A stretch of DNA of 12,123 nucleotides. Source: an uncultured Collinsella sp. GTDB lineage: Bacteria; Actinomycetota; Coriobacteriia; Coriobacteriales; Coriobacteriaceae. The stretch lies in contig CABUVH010000045.1 of assembly GCA_902494935.1 (NCBI GenBank), positions 1-12,123 of the forward strand, given 5' to 3'. Numbering within the stretch: the first letter of the stretch is position 1; every line of letters starts with the position of its first letter. A program made the position numbers and the translations under genes. The notes beneath the pieces are model-generated. The model did not search any database. It was given only the letters and a program-made list of their open reading frames with translations, and was not told the origin of the DNA. Shown one piece after another: positions 7,825 to 12,123 of the stretch.

Positions 7825-8370
7825 CTAGGACAAATCGTCTTCGTAGGGCATCAGGTCTGCCAAGTAGCCTTTCTCCTTGAGTATGGCCTCGATCTCGTCG
7901 AGGGTCTGCTCGTCCTCCGCCGCGATGCGATGGAAGTGATAGCCGCTCGTCACCGTTAGTAGCGGGAAACTCTTGCCGCTCTCGATATCGTGCAGGTAGC
8001 GCTCAACATCGCGACGATTGCGAATGTCCAGGTCGGCCGTGATCTTGCCGTACACGCGGTGATTGACGATCACGTTGAGCACGGCTCCTCCGGCGTCGAC
8101 GATACTCGTAAGCTCATCGCCTGCCTGCTCCACGCCGTGGCGAACCTTGACCAAGCGCGTGGGCACAGCGGGGCTGCTGGGGGCCTCCTGCAGCACGTAG
8201 CCGCGATTGGTCGCCACGATATCGTGCCCATCGGCACGCAGCAGGGCGATGTCTTGCACGACAATCTGGCGGCTCACGCCAACCTCACGGGCAAGTGCGC
8301 TGCCCGAAACGGGCTCCTTGGCTTCCTCGAGCACGGCCATGATGGAACGGCGACGCTCGCGGGCGTCCAT
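7825..8370 (-). CDS. niaR: Niacin-responsive NAD repressor NiaR
   Basis: A 181-residue transcription repressor (NiaR/YrxA family). The N-terminal helix-turn-helix (HTH_11 type, about 5-60) contains SGSALAREVGVSRQIVVQDI (22-41). The C-terminal 3H domain (about 72-178) carries the family's histidines H78, H104, H145 and H147; E86, with H78, H145 and H147, fits the metal site described for the Thermotoga homologue TM1602. In Bacillus and Thermotoga, NiaR with niacin represses NAD synthesis and niacin uptake genes. Here the gene is last in nadABC-niaR. Its ATG overlaps the nadC stop by one base (TAATG), so translation is coupled. The likely operator is the palindrome at the nadA promoter, which implies self-repression. 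A BirA-type HTH_11 regulator is excluded by the 3H domain. Confidence 0.93.
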   Translation of the reverse strand: MDARERRRSIMAVLEEAKEPVSGSALAREVGVSRQIVVQDIALLRADGHDIVATNRGYVLQEAPSSPAVPTRLVKVRHGVEQAGDELTSIVDAGGAVLNVIVNHRVYGKITADLDIRNRRDVERYLHDIESGKSFPLLTVTSGYHFHRIAAEDEQTLDEIEAILKEKGYLADLMPYEDDLS

Positions 8371-9230
8371 TATTTACCGTCCAGCAGACGCAGGTGCTTG
8401 AGCGAGAGGTCGAGAATCGGCGCAGAGTGCGTCAGCGCCCCCGAGCTAATAAAGTCAACGCCCAGGTCGGCGAGGGCGCGGATATTGCTGGCATCCACAT
8501 TGCCCGAGCACTCGGTCTTGGCGCGACCGGCGATAAGCTCAATCGCGGCAGCCATGTCGTCGTGGGTCATGTTGTCGAGCATGATGATATCGGCACCGGC
8601 CTCAACTGCCTCGCGCACCATATCCAGGTTCTCGCACTCAATCTCGACCGTCGCGGTAAACGACGCATGGGCGCGCGCCATCTCAATCGCGCGTGCCACG
8701 CCACCGGCGGCGTCGATGTGGTTGTCCTTGAGCATGACAGCCGTCGACAGGTTATAGCGGTGGTTGCTGCCACCGCCGATCTCGACCGCGGCCTTCTCAA
8801 AGACGCGCATGCCCGGCGTGGTCTTGCGTGTGTCGACGAGCACGGTCTTGGTGTCCTCGAGCGCAGCTGCCATCCGATGCGTGTAAGTAGCGATGCCGCT
8901 CATGCGCTGCAGGTAGTTGAGCGCCACGCGCTCGCCCGAAAGCAGTACGCGCGCGTCGCCGCGCACTTGGCCCACGTGGTCGCCGGCGTGCACCTCATCG
9001 CCATCGACGACATCAAACAGCACCGAGCTCTGCGGATCCAGCAGCTCAAAGGTGCGAGCGAACACGTCCAGGCCGGCGATGATGCCATCGGCCTTGGCGA
9101 TGAGCTCCACCGTGGCGGGACGCGCCGTGGGGCACACGCTCGCCGTGCTCACGTCCTCAAACGTAATATCCTCGCGCAGGGCCTGCAGGATCAGATCATC
9201 GACGACGAGCTTCATGGTAATGGGATTCAT
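8370..9230 (-). CDS. nadC: Quinolinate phosphoribosyltransferase NadC
   Basis: A 286-residue enzyme that converts quinolinate and PRPP to nicotinate mononucleotide, CO2 and pyrophosphate, the third step of de novo NAD synthesis. The N-terminal open-face sandwich (about 1-115) contains ERVALNYLQRMSG (100-112). The alpha/beta barrel shows the active-site motifs DTRKTTPG (133-140), GGGSNHR (152-158), KDNH (168-171), EIECEN (196-201) and LDN (218-220). Length is typical. It starts 3 bp after the nadB stop, with GGAGG 8 nt before the ATG at 9230; an ATG five codons later (MKLVVDD) is possible. It overlaps niaR by one base. No unusual residues were noticed. Confidence 0.97.
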   Translation of the reverse strand: MNPITMKLVVDDLILQALREDITFEDVSTASVCPTARPATVELIAKADGIIAGLDVFARTFELLDPQSSVLFDVVDGDEVHAGDHVGQVRGDARVLLSGERVALNYLQRMSGIATYTHRMAAALEDTKTVLVDTRKTTPGMRVFEKAAVEIGGGSNHRYNLSTAVMLKDNHIDAAGGVARAIEMARAHASFTATVEIECENLDMVREAVEAGADIIMLDNMTHDDMAAAIELIAGRAKTECSGNVDASNIRALADLGVDFISSGALTHSAPILDLSLKHLRLLDGK

Positions 9231-9233
9231 GGT

Positions 9234-10610
9234 CTACTCCTCCACGGCCTGCGTGCCGGCGGCACGGGCCAAATCATCGATTGCCAGGGTGTCGGCGCTC
9301 AGGGCGCGATGACGGCCATCGAGCGCGGGATCGCCCGCCTGCTCTACGACCAGTGACTCGCCGGTACGCATGTACCACGCGGCGCGGCGACCCCAGACCA
9401 GTGCCTCGAGCAGGCTGTTTGATGCAAGGCGGTTCTTGCCGTGAACGCCGTTGCAGGCCGTCTCGCCCGCGGCGTAGAGCTCGGGCATCGAGGTGCGGCC
9501 GTCCTTGTCGACCCACACGCCGCCCATAAAGTAGTGCTGCGTGGGCGTAACGGGAATGGGCTCGTCCAGGATGTCGCGGCCGTCCTCCAGGCAGCGTGCG
9601 CGGATGTTGGCGAAGTGCCCGGTCACCACGTCGCGCTCGACGGGGGCAAAGCTCAGCCACTCGTGCTCGGTGCCGTCCTGCTTCATCTGCTCGCGAATAG
9701 CGGCGGCGACCACATCGCGCGGCTGAAGCTCGTCGGTAAAGCGCTCACCGGCGGCATTGAGCAAAATCGCTCCCTCGCCGCGGCAGCTCTCGCTGATCAG
9801 GAAGGTGCGGCCCGGCTGCGGCGAGAACAGACCCGTGGGGTGAATCTGCACGTAGTCCAGGTGCTCCATCTTAATGCCATGCTCCTGAGCGATGTAGCAG
9901 GCATCGCCCGTGAGCTGCGGGTAGTTGGTCGAATGGTCGTATACGCCGCCGATGCCGCCCGTCGCCCACAGCGTGTGGCGGGCATGGATTTTAAACGGCT
10001 CGCCGGCATGCACGCCCTCGGTGACATTTGCCAGCTCGTCGGCGGGACGAACCGAGTTGTCCTCGTCCACGGGAACGGCGACGACGCCGGTGCACACCGT
10101 GGCGCCGTCACGCTCGCCCGTCAGGATGTCGGTCATGGCCACGTGCTCCAAAATCTGCACGTTATCCAGCTTGCGAACGGCCTGGAGCAGCTTGGTTGTG
10201 ATCTCCTTGCCCGTAATGTCGGCATGGAAGGCAATGCGCGGGCGGCTGTGCGCGCCCTCGCGGGTAAAGTCGAGGCTGCCGTCGGCCTTGCGCTCAAAAT
10301 CCACGCCCATGGCCAGCAGGTCGTTGATGACCGAGCGGCTCGAGCGGATCATGATGTCGACGCTCTCGCGGCGGTTCTCGTAGTGGCCGGCGTGCATGGT
10401 GTCCTCAAAGAAGGCGTCATAGTCGGAGCCTTCGGGCAGCACGCAGATTCCGCCCTGCGCGAGCATCGAGTCGCACTCATCGACAGCGCCCTTGGAGAGC
10501 ATGATCACGCGCGTGCTCGTCGGCAGATTGAGGGCCGCGTACAGGCCCGCCACGCCGCAACCGGCAATGACAACGTCGCACTCCATATCGGGGTATTGTT
10601 TGGTTTCCAC
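9234..10610 (-). CDS. nadB: L-aspartate oxidase NadB (short form)
   Basis: A 458-residue flavoprotein that oxidises L-aspartate to iminoaspartate for NadA. The FAD site GCGVAG is at 17-22, followed by DSMLAQGG (47-54), ATGGIGGVYDHSTN (216-229), a segment equivalent to the family's FVQFHPTGL (253-261), ISESCRGEGA (272-281) and HGKNRLASNSLLEA (390-403). The start is taken as GTG at 10610, with AGAGG 6 nt upstream, which begins nine codons before the conserved ECDVVIAGCG. An open frame continues upstream into nadA but does not look like NadB. The protein ends about 55 residues after RLASNSLLE. The C-terminal helical domain of E. coli-type NadB (about 540 residues) is therefore essentially missing; shorter NadBs are known in clostridia. 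A succinate dehydrogenase/fumarate reductase flavoprotein is the main alternative, made unlikely by the nadA-nadC context. Confidence 0.94.
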   Translation of the reverse strand: METKQYPDMECDVVIAGCGVAGLYAALNLPTSTRVIMLSKGAVDECDSMLAQGGICVLPEGSDYDAFFEDTMHAGHYENRRESVDIMIRSSRSVINDLLAMGVDFERKADGSLDFTREGAHSRPRIAFHADITGKEITTKLLQAVRKLDNVQILEHVAMTDILTGERDGATVCTGVVAVPVDEDNSVRPADELANVTEGVHAGEPFKIHARHTLWATGGIGGVYDHSTNYPQLTGDACYIAQEHGIKMEHLDYVQIHPTGLFSPQPGRTFLISESCRGEGAILLNAAGERFTDELQPRDVVAAAIREQMKQDGTEHEWLSFAPVERDVVTGHFANIRARCLEDGRDILDEPIPVTPTQHYFMGGVWVDKDGRTSMPELYAAGETACNGVHGKNRLASNSLLEALVWGRRAAWYMRTGESLVVEQAGDPALDGRHRALSADTLAIDDLARAAGTQAVEE

Positions 10611-10628
10611 AGGAATCCTCTCCCTTGT

Positions 10629-10663
10629 AATGTGACATAAGGGACTGTCCCTCATGTCACATT
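10629..10663. repeat. 35-bp near-perfect palindrome between nadA and nadB
   Basis: Arms 10629-10645 and 10647-10663 pair at 16 of 17 positions (mismatch 10639/10653) about a single central base. The arm is AATGTGACAT followed by AGGGAC. It fills most of the 56-bp nadA-nadB gap, and nothing like a T-tract follows. It will fold in the operon mRNA. Possible roles are an intercistronic processing or stability element, or an extragenic palindromic repeat. Confidence 0.7.
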
Positions 10664-10666
10664 GGC

Positions 10667-11692
10667 TTAGCGCGCCGCGTACTCGAGCATGCGGTCGAGC
10701 GTGAGTTTGGCTTGGTCGGCAGCCTCGTCCGACACGCCGATCTGCACCTCGCCCTCGCCCGTCTCCAGGCAGCGCACGAGCTTTTCGAGCGTGATGAGAT
10801 CCATGTTGACGCAGGTGGGCTGCACCGCGGGGAAGTAGAACTTCTTGCCGGTGCCCTGGCAGCGGCGCTCGAGCTCGTAGAGCACGCCGCGGACCGTCAC
10901 GATAATGAACTCGCTCGCGTCGGACTCCTCGGCATACTTGATGATGCCGGCGGTGGAGCCGATGTAGTCGGCCTCGGCCAGAACGTCGGCCTTGCACTCG
11001 GGGTGCGCCAGCACGAGCGCGTCGGGGTGGGCCTCCGTCGCGTCGACGATCTGCTCGACGGTGATGATGTGATGACGCGGGCAGTAGCCGTTGTTGAGGA
11101 TGACGTGCTTTTGCGGCACCTGCTCGGCTACGAAGCGGCCCAGGTTTTGGTCGGGAATGAACAGAATATGCTGCTGCGGCAGCTCGGACACGATCTTAAC
11201 GGCGTTGGAGCTGGTGACGCACACGTCGCTCCAGCTCTTGATCTCGACCGTGGAGTTGACGTAGCAGACGACAGCCAGGTCGTCGCCGTACTCGGCGCGC
11301 GCCGCGTCGACCGTCTCGCGCTTGACCATGTGCGCCATGGGACAGTCCGCGCCCGGCTCGGGCAGCAGCACGGTCTTAGTGGGATTGAGCAGCTTGGCGC
11401 TCTCGCCCATAAACTCCACGCCGCACAACACGATGGTCTGCTGCGGCAGGCTTTTGGCGAGCTTTGCCAGGTAGAAGCTATCGCCGACGTAATCGGCAAC
11501 GGCTTGGACCTCGGGCGCCACGTAATAGTGCGCCAGGATCACCGCGTCACGTTGGGTTTTTAGTTGCTGAATGGCCTCGACGAGCTCTGCGGGCACCAGT
11601 GCCGCGCGCTCCGTTGCCGTCGTTGCCGATGCTAGGCCGGCCGCGATATCGCGTGCAAGCTCCGACGCATCCATGTTCGCGCTCTGTGCCAT
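10667..11692 (-). CDS. nadA: Quinolinate synthase NadA
   Basis: A 341-residue [4Fe-4S] enzyme that condenses iminoaspartate with dihydroxyacetone phosphate to form quinolinate. The three-domain fold is recognisable from ILAHYYVAPEVQ (52-63), FMGESAKLLNP (94-104), YVNSTVEIKSWSDVCVTSSNA region (144-164), AHPEC (229-233) and GSTAGII (245-251). The cluster ligands expected from E. coli and Pyrococcus NadA are present: C117 in ADCPMAHM, C204 in GYCPRHH and C294 in PTCVNM. ATG at 11692 is chosen because GAGGGG lies 5 nt upstream; a TTG one codon earlier is the only longer option. It is the first gene of the nadABC-niaR operon, with its own promoter and palindromic operator. NadB makes the unstable substrate next door. 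Confidence 0.97.
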   Translation of the reverse strand: MAQSANMDASELARDIAAGLASATTATERAALVPAELVEAIQQLKTQRDAVILAHYYVAPEVQAVADYVGDSFYLAKLAKSLPQQTIVLCGVEFMGESAKLLNPTKTVLLPEPGADCPMAHMVKRETVDAARAEYGDDLAVVCYVNSTVEIKSWSDVCVTSSNAVKIVSELPQQHILFIPDQNLGRFVAEQVPQKHVILNNGYCPRHHIITVEQIVDATEAHPDALVLAHPECKADVLAEADYIGSTAGIIKYAEESDASEFIIVTVRGVLYELERRCQGTGKKFYFPAVQPTCVNMDLITLEKLVRCLETGEGEVQIGVSDEAADQAKLTLDRMLEYAAR

Positions 11693-11727
11693 CAAGGCCC
11701 CTCTCTTTTGGCGAATCTTGGGGCTTT

Positions 11728-11756
11728 AGTATGACACCTAGGTTTACAGCTGACAA
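11728..11756 (-). promoter_or_regulatory. nadA operon promoter
   Basis: On the minus strand: TTGTCA (11751-11756), a 17-bp spacer and CATACT (11728-11733), five and four matches to consensus. The predicted start is about 30 nt upstream of the nadA ATG. The -35 box overlaps the centre of a long palindrome, and one arm fills the spacer. Confidence 0.6.
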
Positions 11757-11777
11757 GACAGCTGTAAACCTAGGTGT
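11734..11777. promoter_or_regulatory. Perfect palindrome, probable NiaR operator
   Basis: Arms 11734-11752 and 11759-11777 are perfect 19-bp inverted copies around the 6-bp centre ACAAGA. The inner part, ACAGCTG-ACAAGA-CAGCTGT, resembles the ACA/TGT-flanked palindromes described for NiaR in Bacillales and Clostridia, as I recall them. It covers the -35 box and spacer of the nadA promoter, where a bound repressor would block RNA polymerase. No T-tract follows on either strand, and the palindrome lies upstream of the predicted start, so it is not a terminator. NiaR binding is inferred. Confidence 0.65.
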
Positions 11778-11919
11778 AAAGTTGAAATAAAGATTCAATC
11801 ATATGGCAGGTCCATTTTCGAACTGGCAAGCTGAGGATAGCCGAGCTCTCGATAGCGCAGGAAGCATCTTTCGCCACCGCAATACCGCTCGGCGCGAGTT
11901 GCACGCCGTGGGGCGCAAA

Positions 11920-11950
11920 CGGTCCGCACCCCCACAAGCGGTCCGCACCC
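11920..11950 (+). repeat. Direct repeat upstream of the response regulator
   Basis: CGGTCCGCACCC occurs exactly twice, at 11920-11931 and 11939-11950 (19-bp period), ending 34 bp before the response-regulator ATG. Head-to-tail sites at about two helical turns are usual for response-regulator dimers. Autoregulation is possible but unproven. The rest of the nadA-regulator gap (11778-11919) shows nothing clear. Confidence 0.45.
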
Positions 11951-11984
11951 AATGTGGCAAAATCGAACTACTTAAGGGGGCCGA

Positions 11985-12123
11985 ATGCTCAAGATTATTG
12001 CCTGCGACGATGATGTCGCTTTTCTAGATAGACTGCACCGAATGATCGACCGTTGGTCGAGCGAGACGGGCACGGCGGTCGACGTTGCGCTCGTTACGCG
12101 TGGCGAGGACCTGCTGGCCCGCC
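11985..12123 (+). CDS. Response regulator, N-terminal part (cut by window end)
   Basis: Only the first 46 codons are present. The protein begins MLKIIACDDDVAFLDRLHRM, a receiver-domain start: a beta-1 strand followed by the acidic cluster D8-D10 that binds Mg2+ near the phosphorylation site, then helix 1. The CDDD form followed by FLDRL is frequent in AgrA/LytTR-type regulators, so a LytTR output domain is a reasonable guess that cannot be tested here. The phospho-accepting aspartate and output domain lie beyond the window. GGGGG 4-5 nt before the ATG is the ribosome site. The gene is divergent from nadA and probably unrelated to NAD control. Confidence 0.75.
   Translation, partial: MLKIIACDDDVAFLDRLHRMIDRWSSETGTAVDVALVTRGEDLLAR

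Noticed and set aside
10611..10997. In-frame upstream extension of nadB giving a 587-residue protein
   Set aside because: The extension is arginine-rich antisense-like sequence overlapping nadA in another frame, with no NadB similarity. The GTG at 10610 has a good ribosome site.
11734..11777. Intrinsic terminator for nadA or the response regulator
   Set aside because: The stem is AT/GC mixed without a T-tract, lies upstream of both genes and overlaps a promoter, so an operator is the better reading.

Overview
The window looks like housekeeping chromosome from a high-GC Gram-positive bacterium of the class Coriobacteriia, most probably Collinsella or a close relative. This rests on the roughly 60-65 % GC coding sequence, the actinobacterial heat-shock order dnaK-grpE-dnaJ-hspR, a Gram-positive-type DnaK without the proteobacterial insertion near the N-terminus, and a NAD pathway controlled by NiaR. 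The genus is inferred from general resemblance; no database was consulted.

Left part (1-6929, all minus strand). Transcription runs from dnaK through grpE, a zinc-finger-less dnaJ and hspR, and then to a large aconitase-family hydratase resembling E. coli YbhJ. DnaK, GrpE and DnaJ form one chaperone machine. HspR is the MerR-type repressor that, in characterised actinobacteria, shuts the operon off with DnaK as co-repressor. A strong GC hairpin separates grpE from dnaJ. A long inverted repeat with a T-tract follows hspR and probably separates the heat-shock operon from the hydratase gene.

Centre (6930-7824). A 509-bp intergenic stretch separates divergent dnaK and a small 2x[4Fe-4S] ferredoxin gene. 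Its dnaK-proximal half is AT-rich and carries several TTGAG/CTCAA-type half-sites that could be HspR sites. The ferredoxin gene has its own extended -10 promoter and ends at a perfect bidirectional terminator. The terminator and a second long inverted repeat lie between it and the converging NAD operon.

Right part (7825-11777, minus strand). nadA-nadB-nadC-niaR form a tight operon for de novo NAD synthesis: aspartate to iminoaspartate (NadB), then quinolinate (NadA), then nicotinate mononucleotide (NadC). The last gene encodes the niacin-responsive repressor NiaR. The nadA promoter lies inside a perfect palindrome with 19-bp arms, the best NiaR operator candidate, so the operon appears to be self-repressing. 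A 35-bp near-perfect palindrome sits between nadA and nadB.

Right edge (11985-12123, plus strand). The first 46 codons of a response regulator begin divergently from nadA, preceded by a 12-bp direct repeat.

I found no mobile element, CRISPR array, RNA gene or clearly novel system. The most useful leads are the regulatory DNA (NiaR palindrome, dnaK upstream half-site array, grpE/dnaJ terminator), the alternative grpE start, and the intergenic palindromes.
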